A stretch of DNA of 64,000 nucleotides, taken from Streptomyces sp. NBC_01235 (GTDB lineage: Bacteria > Actinomycetota > Actinomycetes > Streptomycetales > Streptomycetaceae). Shown here one piece after another: positions 50,546-60,096 of this stretch. A program made the translations under genes and the position numbers. The stretch is taken from assembly GCF_035989285.1 (NCBI RefSeq), contig NZ_CP108513.1:868001-932000 (forward strand), read 5' to 3'. The number at the start of each line of letters is the position of its first letter. Within the stretch, counting starts at the first letter, position 1. Under the pieces are notes generated by a model. The model was not told the DNA's origin, did not search any database, and worked only from the letters and a program-made list of their open reading frames with translations.

Positions 50546-51523
50546 TCAGCTCCCGGTATTCAGCGCCTGCCTCAGCATGGCGACGGCCTGGGCGATCGCC
50601 CCGCGGGCTGCGTGCGTCGACGACAGGGCGTCGAGCATGACGAAGTCATGGATGGCGCCGCCGTACCGGGTCGCGGTGACCGGCACTCCCGCGGCGCGCA
50701 GCTTCGCGGCGTACGCCTCCCCCTCGTCCCGCAGGACGTCGGCCTCGGCGGTGACGACCAGCGCCGGGGGAAGGCCGGCGAGCTGCTGTTCCGTAGCCCG
50801 CAGCGGGCTGGCCGTGATCTCCGCACGCTGCTCCTCGTCGGCGGTGTACTGGTCCCAGAACCACCGCATGGCGTCCCGGCGCAGGAAGAAGCCCTCGGCG
50901 AACTGGTGGTAGGAGTTGGTGTCGAAGCTCGCGTCGGTGACCGGGTAGAACAGCACCTGCTGCACGAAGGAGACGTCCCCGCGCTCCTTGGCCAGCAGCG
51001 TCAGGGCCGCACCCATGTTGCCGCCCACCGAGTCGCCGGCGACGGCCAGCCGGGTGGGGTCGAGGCCACGCTCCGCCCCCTGGCTCGCCACCCACCGGGC
51101 CACGGCGTAGCTCTCCTCCAGAGCGTCGGGATAACGGGCCTCGGGGGACAGCGAGTACTCGGGAAAGACAACGGCGGCCTGCGCGCCCGTCGCCAGTTCG
51201 CGTACCAGCCGGTCGTGCGTGTGCGCGCTGCCGAAGACCCACCCCGCGCCGTGGATGTACAAGATCGCGGGCAGCGGGCCGGTGGCCCCCTTGGGACGCA
51301 CGATGCGCACAGCGACGCTGCCCCTCGGCCCACCCGAGACCGCGACCCAGTTCTCGTCCACCTCGGGCTTGTCGACCCCTGTGGACTGCACCTCTTCCAC
51401 CGCCTTGCGGCCATCCGCCGGTGCCAGGTCGAATAGGAACGGCCGGGCCGAGGTGGCCTCGGCGAACTCGCGGGCAGCCGGTTCGAGGATCGGCTCGACC
51501 GGAGTGAAGGTGAAATCGGACAT
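50546..51523 (-). CDS. Alpha/beta hydrolase, hormone-sensitive-lipase family esterase
   Basis: The 325-residue protein has the HSL oxyanion motif YIHGAGWVFGS (usual HGGGxxxG), nucleophile elbow AGDSVGGNMG, and C-terminal ADVLRDEGEAYAAKL and YGGAIHDFVML with the Asp and His. It hydrolyses short-chain esters. ATG 51523 has AAGGAG. It stands alone, convergent with the SDR gene. Confidence 0.92.
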   Translation of the reverse strand: MSDFTFTPVEPILEPAAREFAEATSARPFLFDLAPADGRKAVEEVQSTGVDKPEVDENWVAVSGGPRGSVAVRIVRPKGATGPLPAILYIHGAGWVFGSAHTHDRLVRELATGAQAAVVFPEYSLSPEARYPDALEESYAVARWVASQGAERGLDPTRLAVAGDSVGGNMGAALTLLAKERGDVSFVQQVLFYPVTDASFDTNSYHQFAEGFFLRRDAMRWFWDQYTADEEQRAEITASPLRATEQQLAGLPPALVVTAEADVLRDEGEAYAAKLRAAGVPVTATRYGGAIHDFVMLDALSSTHAARGAIAQAVAMLRQALNTGS

Positions 51524-52062
51524 CACGCGCTCCTTGACGGTGAGGGCGCCACGCACCAGCGCGGGCATGCGACGTCCGCCGGAGCCGGCACGGGAGCGCC
51601 CGTGACCGCCAAGAGCCGCCGGCCCCACGCAGACGAGGGAACGGTTTCCAGGCAAGCCCCGCCGGGACCTCGGCGCATCGGTCATCCGACTGCGAACGCC
51701 GGCGCACTGTCCCGGCCATGTGACTGCCCCGCGCCGCCGCAAACGAGGCCCGAGCCGGTTCCGCGAGGCGCGACGCCGATGAGTGCGCTCCGGTCCGCGT
51801 CGCGTCCTCGGCCCGCAAGGCCCGTCGCCCCCGGCCGTGGGAGCGCGGCCACGCGGCCACCCCTGAGAGGGCGGACCGGTCAAACGACAGATCTCGTGAT
51901 CGACATCGACTGGCGGGGCGGAAGCGGTACGACTTACGAGGCGGGTCGACCGCCTGTCCCGGCTTCAGCACCGTCGTATGACCGATGCGAGGTGGCCCGA
52001 CCAGTGACAGCCTGAACTCGACAACACACCGGATCAGGAAATGACACGACTGAGGAGAAGAG
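51524..52062. other. Gene-free interval
   Basis: About 540 bases between the divergent esterase and DUF1348 genes. No frame shows a known domain. The plus frame near 51890-51960 (DLVIDIDWRGGSGTTYEAGR) has no start and no family I recognise. An AGGAG ribosome site precedes the DUF1348 ATG. Confidence 0.45.
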
Positions 52063-52530
52063 ATGACAACTCGTCCCCCCTTGCCCCCGTTCACCCATGA
52101 CACCGCCGTGGAGAAGGTCCGGCTGGCGGAAGACGGCTGGAACACCAGGGACCCCGAGAAGGTGGCGCAGGCGTACTCCAAGGATTCACGCTGGCGGAAC
52201 CGGGCGGAGTTCGCGACAGGACATGACGAAATCGTGGCGTTTCTGCGGCGGAAGTGGGCCAGAGAGCTCGACTACCGGCTGATCAAGGAGCTGTGGGCTT
52301 TCACGGACAACCGGATCGCCGTCCGCTTCGCCTACGAGTGGCACGACGACGCGGGCAACTGGTTCCGCTCCTACGGGAACGAGAACTGGGAGTTCGACGA
52401 GCAGGGCCTGATGCGCGCCAGGCACGCGTGCATCAACGACCTGCCGATCAAGGAGTCCGAGCGGAAGTACCACTGGCCCCTGGGACGTCGCCCGGACGAC
52501 CACCCGAGCCTGACGGACCTCGGCTTCTGA
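52063..52530 (+). CDS. DUF1348 / NTF2-like (SnoaL-type) protein
   Basis: The 155-residue protein is a near-complete DUF1348 member with a cone-shaped NTF2-like fold: [70 protein letters not shown]. Family members are often beside hydrolases and SDRs. The biochemical role is unknown. It is followed by a broken hydrolase. Confidence 0.9.
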   Translation: MTTRPPLPPFTHDTAVEKVRLAEDGWNTRDPEKVAQAYSKDSRWRNRAEFATGHDEIVAFLRRKWARELDYRLIKELWAFTDNRIAVRFAYEWHDDAGNWFRSYGNENWEFDEQGLMRARHACINDLPIKESERKYHWPLGRRPDDHPSLTDLGF

Positions 52531-52589
52531 GCGGGCACCGCGCCCTGACCGGCATCGGTGCCGCAGCCGTCCTCCTGAAGAGTCCAGCT

Positions 52590-52965
52590 CTTCCCCGACA
52601 CCGCCGAGCAGGCCCGAGCACTCGGCCGGCATGTCTTCGACGGGTGGGAGTACTACCGCACCGACCGCGCCGAGCACCCCCGCTCGGCCAAGTTCTTTCA
52701 CCTGGTCCAGTGTCCACCGCATGGTCTTCCTCGACGCCTTCCGCCACATCGACCTGATCGCGCCGCGCCCGCTGCTGCTGATCGTCGGACGCGAAGCGGT
52801 GACCTCCTGGATGGGCGTCGAAGCGTTCCAGAACGCCCGCGGCCCGAAGGAACTGCACTGGATCGACGGCGCAAGCCACGTCGACCTCTACGACAAGGAG
52901 CAGCATGTCGGCCCCGTCATCGCCAAGCTCACCGACTTCTTCCGCACCGGGCCGGCCTCGACGCC
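52590..52965 (+). pseudogene. Alpha/beta hydrolase (dienelactone-hydrolase-like) C-terminal fragment with a 1-base insertion
   Basis: One frame reads FPDTAEQARALGRHVFDGWE, YYRTDRAEHPRSAKFF. The next frame goes on TWSSVHRMVFLDAFRHIDLI, APRPLLLIVGREAVTSWMGV, LHWIDGASHVDLYDKEQHVG. An extra base at about 52694-52700 (TTTCACC) splits it; without it, AKFFTWSSVHRM is continuous. The N-terminal half with the nucleophile is missing. Confidence 0.75.
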
Positions 52966-53190
52966 GCCGAACGGCACCCACGCCGAGAACCGCACGCAGC
53001 CTGAAGCCGGTGAGCGCAGCACCGCGGGGCACCGGAGGCGGGTCTCGCCCAGCGTCGAGGGAGCCGGCGCGGCGAAGGAGGGTGTGCGGCACCCAGGTCG
53101 GCGCGGCCTTCCTGCCAAAGGCGCGTGGGCGAAGACTCGGATGGCCGGCAGTCGTCGGCACCGAGTCCCCCACCCACTCCGGAGAGTTCT

Positions 53191-53937
53191 GTGAGCACGA
53201 CTTCCACCCCGTCCGACCCCAAGATCATTCTCGTGTCAGGAGCGTCCAGCGGCATCGGTGAGGCGACCGCTCGCCACCTGGCGGCGGCCGGGCACCACGT
53301 CGTCCTCGGTGCCCGGCGCACCGACCGTCTCGCCCTGCTGACCAAGGAGCTGCGCGAGGCCGGGTACAGCGCCGAGTACGCCGAGTTGGACGTCACCGAC
53401 CGGGCAGGCGTCCACGCCTTCGCCGAGGCGGCGCTGGCCCGTCACGGGCGCATCGACGTGCTGGTCAACAACGCGGGGGTGATGCCGCTGGCACCGATGG
53501 CCGCCCTGCACGTCACGGAGTGGGACCAGATGATCGACGTGAACCTGCGGGGTGTGCTGCACGGCATCGCGGCCGTGCTGCCGTCGATGCTGGAGCGCCG
53601 GGCCGGACACGTCGTCAACATCGCTTCCACCGCCGCCCACCGCGTCGACCCCACGGCCGCGGTGTACTGCGCGACCAAGTACGCGGTGCGGGCCCTGTCC
53701 GAGGGACTGCGGCAGGAGAACTCCGACATCCGGGTCACCGTCGTCAGCCCCGGCTTCACCCGCTCCGAACTGGCCGACAAGGGCGGTGACCCGCAGGCGC
53801 AGGGCGCCGCGCGCAGTGCCACAGAGTCGATCGGGCTGCCCGCCTCGGCGGTCGCCGAGGCCATCGGCTACGCGATCGCTCAGCCTGCGGGCGTCGACGT
53901 GAACGAGATCGTCGTACGTCCCACGGTCCAGAACTGA
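53191..53937 (+). CDS. Short-chain dehydrogenase/reductase (SDR)
   Basis: The 248-residue classical SDR has SGASSGIGEATARHLAAAGH, GARRTDRL (NADP-favouring), NNAG in DVLVNNAGVM, NIASTAAH Ser and YCATKYA Tyr/Lys, ending VRPTVQN. GTG 53191 has GGAGAG. The last 27 bases, including the stop codon, are the first unit of a 27-bp tandem repeat. It is convergent with an XRE regulator of the type that often controls such SDRs. Confidence 0.92.
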   Translation: MSTTSTPSDPKIILVSGASSGIGEATARHLAAAGHHVVLGARRTDRLALLTKELREAGYSAEYAELDVTDRAGVHAFAEAALARHGRIDVLVNNAGVMPLAPMAALHVTEWDQMIDVNLRGVLHGIAAVLPSMLERRAGHVVNIASTAAHRVDPTAAVYCATKYAVRALSEGLRQENSDIRVTVVSPGFTRSELADKGGDPQAQGAARSATESIGLPASAVAEAIGYAIAQPAGVDVNEIVVRPTVQN

Positions 53938-53990
53938 GTCGTACGTCCCACGGTCCCGAACTGAGTCGTACGTCCTACGGTTCAGAAGGG
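53911..53990. repeat. 27-bp tandem repeat over the SDR stop codon
   Basis: Three units start at 53911, 53938 and 53965, each beginning GTCGTACGTCC. Units 1 and 2 differ by one base and both end in an in-frame TGA. Unit 3 is diverged at the end. Only the first unit is translated. Confidence 0.85.
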
Positions 53991-54013
53991 AGGTGAGTCC
54001 ACGTTCGACGGGG

Positions 54014-54853
54014 TCAACCCCGCACCTGGGGAGCGGCCATGGACGCGAGGTAGGCAAGGGCTTCCGCGCTGCGGCTTCCCGGCTCTGCCGAGCCCACCAG
54101 CAGCTCCTGGCCGGGCGCGTCGCGCACGTCGAAGCTTTGGTAGGTGAGCTCGACGCGTCCGACCTCGGGAAGGACGAACACCTTGTAGGCGCGGGTGAGG
54201 GCCCTGACGTTCTGGTCGTTCCACAGGGTCCGGAACTCCCCTGAGGTCTCCAGCAGCTCCTGAACCAGGTCGTCGATCTCCGGGGCGTCGCTGAACCGGG
54301 CCGCGTTCAGGTGCAGCGCGTACACGGTCGAGCCGGCGACCAGCTGCCAGTCGGGGAAGACTTCGCGGGCCTGCGGGTGGCTGAACAGGATCCGCGGCAT
54401 GTTGGTCTCCCCTTCGAAGGCAGCCAGGAGGGCGTCGGCAACGGCGTTGGTGGCCAGGATGTCGAACGCGGGGCCCATGACGTAGGCCGCGGCCGTCGGA
54501 AAGGTGTCGAGCAGCCGCAGCAGGTCGGCGTGCACCTGGTCGCGGAGACTGTGGGCCTTCATCCGGGGGTTGATGCCGGCGAGCCGGAACATGTGGGTGC
54601 GCGCATCGGCACCCAGGCGCAGTGCCCTGCCGAGGGCGTCGACGACCTGCGGCGAGGGGTTGGTCTCGCGGCCCTGTTCCAGGCGGACGTAGTAATCCGC
54701 GCTCATGCCCGCCAGCACGGCGACCTCTTCCCGGCGCAGTCCCTCGACCCGGCGGGTGCCGCCACCGACGGGCAGTCCGACATCGGACGGTTCCAGGCGG
54801 GAACGGCTCGCGCGCAGGAAGTCGCCGAGCGAGTTGGCAGACGCGTTGTGCAT
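54014..54853 (-). CDS. XRE family regulator with MmyB-like ligand domain
   Basis: The 279-residue protein has an N-terminal HTH (LGDFLRASRSRLEPSDVGLP, RVEGLRREEVAVLAGMSADY, YVRLEQGRETNPS) and a MmyB-like C-domain (AYVMGPAFDILATNAVADAL to VELTYQSFDVRDAPGQELLV). It is a paralogue of the 32577 gene. ATG 54853. It is divergent from the small protein at 55182 and convergent with the SDR, either of which it could control. Confidence 0.92.
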   Translation of the reverse strand: MHNASANSLGDFLRASRSRLEPSDVGLPVGGGTRRVEGLRREEVAVLAGMSADYYVRLEQGRETNPSPQVVDALGRALRLGADARTHMFRLAGINPRMKAHSLRDQVHADLLRLLDTFPTAAAYVMGPAFDILATNAVADALLAAFEGETNMPRILFSHPQAREVFPDWQLVAGSTVYALHLNAARFSDAPEIDDLVQELLETSGEFRTLWNDQNVRALTRAYKVFVLPEVGRVELTYQSFDVRDAPGQELLVGSAEPGSRSAEALAYLASMAAPQVRG

Positions 54854-55181
54854 GCGACCGACAGTACTGCGTGGCCGGCTGCCGGCGGCTGTGGGCGCCT
54901 GGGCGGGGACGACGAGACGCACAGGGATCCCTCCTGGTGACGGGGGCCGGTCGGCCGGCGCGTGGTGTCCGCCCGGGGGACGGCAGGGCACCATGCGTGG
55001 GCCGACCGGCCCGGAACCGAGTGTGGTCGAGCAGCGGTGCCCGAGGGAGGCCGCGGCAGGGTGGGTGCACCGCACCCTGGCAGGTACGGCCTTCCCGCCC
55101 TCCGGACGCTTGTCAAGGATGGAGATCAGCGAGCGGCACACGCCGCGGCGCTGCCTGCCAAGATGATGGGGAGAAGCCTTC
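54854..55181. other. Intergenic interval between XRE regulator and small protein
   Basis: About 330 bases without a gene. It should hold the two divergent promoters. No clear dyad was seen. A GGGGAGAAG ribosome site lies before the 55182 ATG. Confidence 0.4.
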
Positions 55182-55481
55182 ATGGCGCACGTTCTGGAGA
55201 TCACCACCCTGGCCCCGGCCCCGGGCTGCACGGCCGCCGACTTCGTCGACGCCAACAAGGACATCGACGCCTACCTGGCGCGGCAGCCCGGCTACCGGTG
55301 GCGGAACATCGCGGTGCACGGCGACGGCACCGTCGTCGACATCGTGGCCTGGGACAGCGAGGAGCAGGCCCGCGCCTCGGCCGCGGGCATCATGACCGAG
55401 ATGGGCTCCTCGCCCGTCCACGCCACGATCGACCACGCGAGTGTCGACTGGCGCGTGATCGACGTCCTCCACACGGCCTGA
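55182..55481 (+). CDS. Small dimeric alpha-beta barrel (ABM-like) protein
   Basis: The 99-residue protein reads MAHVLEITTLAPAPGCTAAD, FVDANKDIDAYLARQPGYRW, RNIAVHGDGTVVDIVAWDSE, EQARASAAGIM. The ferredoxin-like pattern (strand, helix with xxxFxxxNxxxxxxLxxxPGYxxR, strand, ExARAAA helix) is that of antibiotic-biosynthesis-monooxygenase/EthD-like proteins. A good GGGGAGAAG ribosome site precedes the ATG. It is divergent from the XRE regulator and may be its target. Function unknown. Confidence 0.75.
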   Translation: MAHVLEITTLAPAPGCTAADFVDANKDIDAYLARQPGYRWRNIAVHGDGTVVDIVAWDSEEQARASAAGIMTEMGSSPVHATIDHASVDWRVIDVLHTA

Positions 55482-55739
55482 GCCCGCGACACCTGGAGAC
55501 CGCCCGTGCCTCGGCGCAGCCGCTGACCGGCTGCGCCGCCACGACGGCTGCGGACGGCGCCGTTTTCACGACGCGAAGAAGGCATTGACGTCGCAGGGAC
55601 ACGGAGTCCATGACCCCGCCGTGAGGAAGCCCACCGCGGCCGGGCTCCGGCTTCGACCGAATCCGACCCCCGGCCGGCGGATGGCACGACCGGGCGTGGG
55701 ACCGCGACGAAGGTGCCGAGGGCACCGGCCGGGGCGGGA

Positions 55740-56729
55740 TCAGGGCAGTACGACGATCTTGCGCCCCTGGCCGGCGGCGAACCGGTCCAGTGCCTGCGGG
55801 TACTCCGTCAGCGGCATCCGGTGGCTGATGAACACCTGCGGATCGAGCACCCCGGTGGCGAACAGTTCCGCCGCGCGCTCGTAGCTGTGCAGGACGGCCA
55901 TGGAGCCGGTGATGGTGATCTCCTGGTTGTAGATGCGGTACGGCGAGATGGTGGCCGTCGTCGCGTAGTCGGAGACCCCGAACTGCAGGTACGTTCCGGC
56001 CTTGGCGACCCGTTCCAGACCGTCCTGGATGGCGGCGGCGTTGCCGGTCGCGTCGACCACCACGTCCCAACCGGCCGGCCGCCCCAACTCGTCGGCGGAG
56101 AGGGCCGCCTGGGAACAGCCCAGCTTCTGGGCCGTCGCCAGCCGTTCCGGGTTGACGTCGACGACGTCCACCGAGGCGGCGCCGGTGCGCTTGGCCAGCT
56201 CCAGCATCATCAGGCCCATCGTCCCGCTGCCGTAGATCAGCACATGGGAGCCGAGCCTGCTGTTGAGGACGTCGTAGCCGCGCACGGCGCAGGACAGCGG
56301 TTCGATCAGGGCCGCGTCCTGGACGTCCATGTGGTCGGGCAGCCGTACGCAGTTGGCGACGGGTGCCACGGCGTACTCGGCGGCGCCGCCCGGTACGGTC
56401 ACGCCGATCGCCTGCCACCGGTCGCAGAGGTTGTTGCGGCCGATCCGGCAGTAGCGGCACTCGTTGCAGTACAGGGACGGGTCCACGGCGACCTGGTCGC
56501 CGATGGCGAGTTCGGTGACCTCGCTGCCGAGGCCCACGACCTCTCCGGCGAACTCGTGGCCGGGGATGATGGGCAGCTTCGGTGCGAACTCGCCCTGGAG
56601 TATGTGCAGATCGGTCCCGCACAGACCACAGGCCGCTACGTCGATCACGACCTGGCGCGGCCCGGGGGTCGGGTCGGGCACCGTGGTGACGGTGACCTTG
56701 CCGGGCGCTTGGATGACAGCGGCTTTCAC
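55740..56729 (-). CDS. Zinc-dependent alcohol (polyol/sorbitol-type) dehydrogenase
   Basis: The 329-residue medium-chain dehydrogenase has catalytic Zn ligands in CGLCGTDLHI and GHEFAGEVVG, a structural-zinc-like Cys set (YCNECRYCRIGRNNLC), and cofactor motif YGSGTMGLMML. It oxidises a secondary alcohol of a polyol to a ketose. GTG 56729 overlaps the stop of the upstream permease gene (GTGA). It ends the polyol ABC operon, so the imported polyol is its likely substrate (inference). Confidence 0.92.
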   Translation of the reverse strand: MKAAVIQAPGKVTVTTVPDPTPGPRQVVIDVAACGLCGTDLHILQGEFAPKLPIIPGHEFAGEVVGLGSEVTELAIGDQVAVDPSLYCNECRYCRIGRNNLCDRWQAIGVTVPGGAAEYAVAPVANCVRLPDHMDVQDAALIEPLSCAVRGYDVLNSRLGSHVLIYGSGTMGLMMLELAKRTGAASVDVVDVNPERLATAQKLGCSQAALSADELGRPAGWDVVVDATGNAAAIQDGLERVAKAGTYLQFGVSDYATTATISPYRIYNQEITITGSMAVLHSYERAAELFATGVLDPQVFISHRMPLTEYPQALDRFAAGQGRKIVVLP

Positions 56730-57610
56730 TTGACTGCTCCTAGGGAGAGGCCGCGGACGAGTTTGTCCTGGGCGGCGAAGCCGGCGATGAGGACCGGCAG
56801 GGAGACCAGGGTGGCGGCGGCGCAGAGCCGGGCGAAGAAGAGGCCTTCGTTGGTGATGAAGCCGACGAGGAAGACCGGGGCGGTGGATGCCTGGGTGGCG
56901 GTGAGGTTGACGGCGAACATGAACTCGTTCCAGCTGAAGATGAAGCAGATCAGCGAGGTGGCGGCGAGTCCGGGCATGGCGACGGGTGCGACGACCCGCC
57001 ACAGCACGGTGAGCAGGCCGGCGCCGTCGACTTCGGCGGCCTCGAGGATCTCCTTGGGGACCTCGGCGAGGAAGGAGCGCATCATCCACACCGCGATCGG
57101 GAGGTTCATGGCGGTGTAGAGGATGACGAGTGTCCATACGTTGTCCAGCATTCCGGCGTCCTTGACGATCAGGTAGACCGGCAGCAGGGCGGCGATGGCG
57201 GGGAGGAACTTGGTGGACAGGAAGAAGAACATCACGTCGGTCCACTTCTGGACCGGTTTGATGGACAGCGCGTAGGCCGCGGGCACCGCCAGGGCGAGCA
57301 CGAGCAGTGTGGAAAGGATGCTGGCCATGGCCGAGTTGAGGAGGAAGGGGGTGATGTCGCGGCTGAACAGCAGCTTGTACTGGTCGAGGGTGAGCGGGGC
57401 GAAGGGGGTGGGCGGGTTGGTGGCGGCGTCGGCTTCCTGGTGGAAGGAGGTGAGGACCATCCATGCCACCGGTGCGAAGAACGCCAGCGTGGCCAGCCAG
57501 GCGGTGAACGTCCACAGCGGTGAGAGTTTGGGTGCACTGCCGTGGTCGTCGCCTCGGTGCAGGAGCTTCTTGAACCTGGCGCCGGGTGCAGCGAGGGCTG
57601 CGTGAGTCAT
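56726..57610 (-). CDS. Carbohydrate (CUT1) ABC transporter permease, MalG-like
   Basis: The 294-residue protein has 6 transmembrane segments. The EAA motif is EVPKEILEAAEVDGAGLLTV, with PVAMPGLAATSLICFIFSWN after it. It is the inner-membrane partner of the gene at 57607, which it overlaps by 4 bases. The closest known type is the SmoG/MtlG polyol permease. No ATPase gene is present; in Streptomyces a shared MsiK ATPase usually serves such importers. Confidence 0.92.
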   Translation of the reverse strand: MTHAALAAPGARFKKLLHRGDDHGSAPKLSPLWTFTAWLATLAFFAPVAWMVLTSFHQEADAATNPPTPFAPLTLDQYKLLFSRDITPFLLNSAMASILSTLLVLALAVPAAYALSIKPVQKWTDVMFFFLSTKFLPAIAALLPVYLIVKDAGMLDNVWTLVILYTAMNLPIAVWMMRSFLAEVPKEILEAAEVDGAGLLTVLWRVVAPVAMPGLAATSLICFIFSWNEFMFAVNLTATQASTAPVFLVGFITNEGLFFARLCAAATLVSLPVLIAGFAAQDKLVRGLSLGAVK

Positions 57611-58566
57611 CGGGATGCCTCCTCGCGGAAGAGTGATGCGATGGTGCGCAGTGCGAAGGTCGCGATCACGATGGCGCCGAGGACGACGACGACGCCGGCG
57701 GCGGCCGCCTGGCCGTATTCGTACTTGCGGAACATGGTCAGGTAGATCTCGTAGGGCAGGTTGGTGGTCTGTGAGCCGGGGCCGCCCTGGGTGATGGTGT
57801 AGACCGCGTCGAAGGTCTGCACGATGTAGATCGTGCCGAGCAGGACGCCCAGTTCGATGTACTGGCGCAGGTGCGGCAGCGTGATGTGCCGGAAGGTCGC
57901 CATCGCCGACGCGCCGTCCATGCGGGCCGCTTCCAGGACGTCACCGGGCTGGGCCTGCAGGCCGGCCAGGAGGATCAGCATCATGAACGGCGTCCACTGC
58001 CACACCAGCGAGAGGACGACGGCCGGCATGGGGTAGGAGGAGATCCAGTCGACGGTGGGGCCGTTGTCCGCGCCGAAGAGGCGGTATATGGCGTTGAGGG
58101 TGCCGTTGAGCAGGCCGTAGTCGGGGTTGTACAGGGCGTGCTTGAACAGCAGCGCCGCCGCGACCGGCATGACCAGGAACGGTGCGATGAGCAGGGTGCG
58201 GGCCAGGCCGCGGCCGGCGAACCGGCGGTCGAGCAGCATCGCCAGGCCGAGTCCGAGGACGACGCTGAGGAGCACCACCGACGCGGTGAGCACGATGGTG
58301 TTGAGGACGGCCGTGCGCAGCCGTTCGTCGGTGAAGACGAACGTGAAGTTGTCCAGGCCGACGAAGTGCCTCTCGCCCGGCTTGAGGATGTTCCACTGGA
58401 AGGTGGAGATGACGAGGGTGGCCACGAACGGCAGCTGGGTGACGGCGATGGTGAAGATCAGTGCCGGCAGCAGCGGGATACGCCGCTTCCACTTGGCTGT
58501 GCCCGGGGATTTCCGGGGCCGGGCGGGTGGTGGTGCGGTCTTGGGTGGTGCGGTGAGCGTGGTCAT
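57607..58566 (-). CDS. Carbohydrate (CUT1) ABC transporter permease, MalF-like
   Basis: The 319-residue membrane protein has 6 TM segments after a Pro-rich cytoplasmic N-terminus. The EAA motif is QPGDVLEAARMDGASAMATF. It shows the polyol-type LTQLPFVATLVIS-like first TM (VTQLPFVATLVISTFQWNIL). ATG 58566 has GAGG upstream. It is coupled to the second permease. Confidence 0.92.
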   Translation of the reverse strand: MTTLTAPPKTAPPPARPRKSPGTAKWKRRIPLLPALIFTIAVTQLPFVATLVISTFQWNILKPGERHFVGLDNFTFVFTDERLRTAVLNTIVLTASVVLLSVVLGLGLAMLLDRRFAGRGLARTLLIAPFLVMPVAAALLFKHALYNPDYGLLNGTLNAIYRLFGADNGPTVDWISSYPMPAVVLSLVWQWTPFMMLILLAGLQAQPGDVLEAARMDGASAMATFRHITLPHLRQYIELGVLLGTIYIVQTFDAVYTITQGGPGSQTTNLPYEIYLTMFRKYEYGQAAAAGVVVVLGAIVIATFALRTIASLFREEASR

Positions 58567-58646
58567 GAAGGGTTTCCTCTGCCGGTGACGGCCGGGGTGG
58601 GGGAGGCGGTGCCCGGCCGGCGACGGGGCCGGCCGGGCGGTGAAGG

Positions 58647-60002
58647 TCACTTCTGGTAGTTCTTGGCGACGTCCCCGGCGAGCTTCTGGCCGTCGTCGAG
58701 GGCCTTGTCCACGGATGTCTTGCCGGCGATGGCGGCGGAGATCTCCTGGGTGACCTTGGTGCCCAGGTCCTGGAACTCGGGGATCGCCACGTACTGGATG
58801 CCCACCGTCGGCCTCGGCTGGACGCCGGGGTTGGCCGGGTCGGCCTGCTCGATGGACTTCAGCGTGATGTCACCGAACGATCCGGCGGCCTTCTGGTACT
58901 GGGGAATGGCGTAGGTGCTGGCCCGCTTGCCGGCCGGGACACGCGACCAGCCCAGCTTGGCGCCGACCAGGTTCTCGTACTTCTTGCTGGACGCCCACAG
59001 CATGAACTTCGAGGCCGCGTCGGCGTTCTTGGTGGTCTTGGGCATGGCCCACGCCCAGGCCCACAGCCAGCCGCTGCTCTTGGTCTGTACGGTCGGCGCG
59101 TAGGCGTAGCCGACATGGCCGGCGATCTTGCTGGAGGCGGGGTCCTCCAGCGACCCGGCCGCGCTGGTCGCGTCGTACCACATCGCGGCCTTCTTCTGGC
59201 TCAACGCGTTCAGGCACTCGGTGAACCCGGCCTGCGGGGCGCCCGCCTCACCATGCTGCCTGACCAGGTTCACGTAGAAGTTCGTGGCCTTCTTGAACGC
59301 AGGGCTGTTGACCTGCGCCTTCCAGTCCTTGGTGAACCAGGTGCCGCCGAAGGTGTTGACCACACTCGTCAGCGGCGCCCCCAGCTCACCCCAGCCGGCC
59401 AGTCCGCGCAGGCAGATGCCCTTCATACCGGGCTCGGCGCCGTCGACCCTGGCCGCGATGTCGGCGATCTGCTGCCAGGTCGGATGCTCGGGCACCGTGA
59501 CGCCCTTCGCCGCCATGACGTCCTTGTTGTACATGAGCATCGAGGACTCGCCGTAGAACGGCAGGGCGTAGAGCTTGCCGTCGGAGCCCGACAGCGACTG
59601 CACCATCGGCTTGAGCAGGTCGGCCTTGTCGAAGCCGGTGTCTTTGTCGGCGTAGGAGCCCAGCTCGTGCAGCCAGCCGTTCTTGGTCCAGATCGGTACC
59701 TCGTAGGCGCCGATGGTGGCGACGTCGTACTGGCCGGCCTGGGTGGCGATGTCCTGGGTGACCTTGTCACGCAGCTCGTTCTCGGGAAGGACCGTGAAGT
59801 TGACCTTGATGCCGGTGTCCTTGGTGAACGTGCTCTTGGTCAGCTTCGCGATGTCCTCCATCTGCGGGTTGCCGACCATCAGCACATTGATGCTCTTGCT
59901 GCCGCCCGAAGACCCACCGGCTCCAGCTCCGGAACAGGCGACCAGCAGCGATCCTGCGGCCGTGGCCGTGATGAGGGCGTGGGTCATTCTTCGTGCGCGC
60001 AT
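58647..60002 (-). CDS. Polyol/sugar ABC transporter substrate-binding lipoprotein (SmoE-like)
   Basis: The 451-residue protein has a lipoprotein signal with Cys23 (SLLVACSG), and the family SBP_bac_1 fold: NFTVLPENELRDKVTQDIAT, QAGQYDVATIGAYEVPIWTK, LPFYGESSMLMYNKDVMAAK, AAMWYDATSAAGSLEDP. These blocks are typical of sorbitol/mannitol-binding SmoE/MtlE proteins. It follows the DeoR gene and leads the transport operon. Ligand inferred: a hexitol or pentitol. Confidence 0.92.
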   Translation of the reverse strand: MRARRMTHALITATAAGSLLVACSGAGAGGSSGGSKSINVLMVGNPQMEDIAKLTKSTFTKDTGIKVNFTVLPENELRDKVTQDIATQAGQYDVATIGAYEVPIWTKNGWLHELGSYADKDTGFDKADLLKPMVQSLSGSDGKLYALPFYGESSMLMYNKDVMAAKGVTVPEHPTWQQIADIAARVDGAEPGMKGICLRGLAGWGELGAPLTSVVNTFGGTWFTKDWKAQVNSPAFKKATNFYVNLVRQHGEAGAPQAGFTECLNALSQKKAAMWYDATSAAGSLEDPASSKIAGHVGYAYAPTVQTKSSGWLWAWAWAMPKTTKNADAASKFMLWASSKKYENLVGAKLGWSRVPAGKRASTYAIPQYQKAAGSFGDITLKSIEQADPANPGVQPRPTVGIQYVAIPEFQDLGTKVTQEISAAIAGKTSVDKALDDGQKLAGDVAKNYQK

Positions 60003-60096
60003 GACTGACTCCTGGGGATGTTTCGAGGGCGTGAGGAACCGGGCCCCGGGCTTGCGGGGGTGGAGTGAGGATGGGGATATGGAGCTGGACCGCTGC

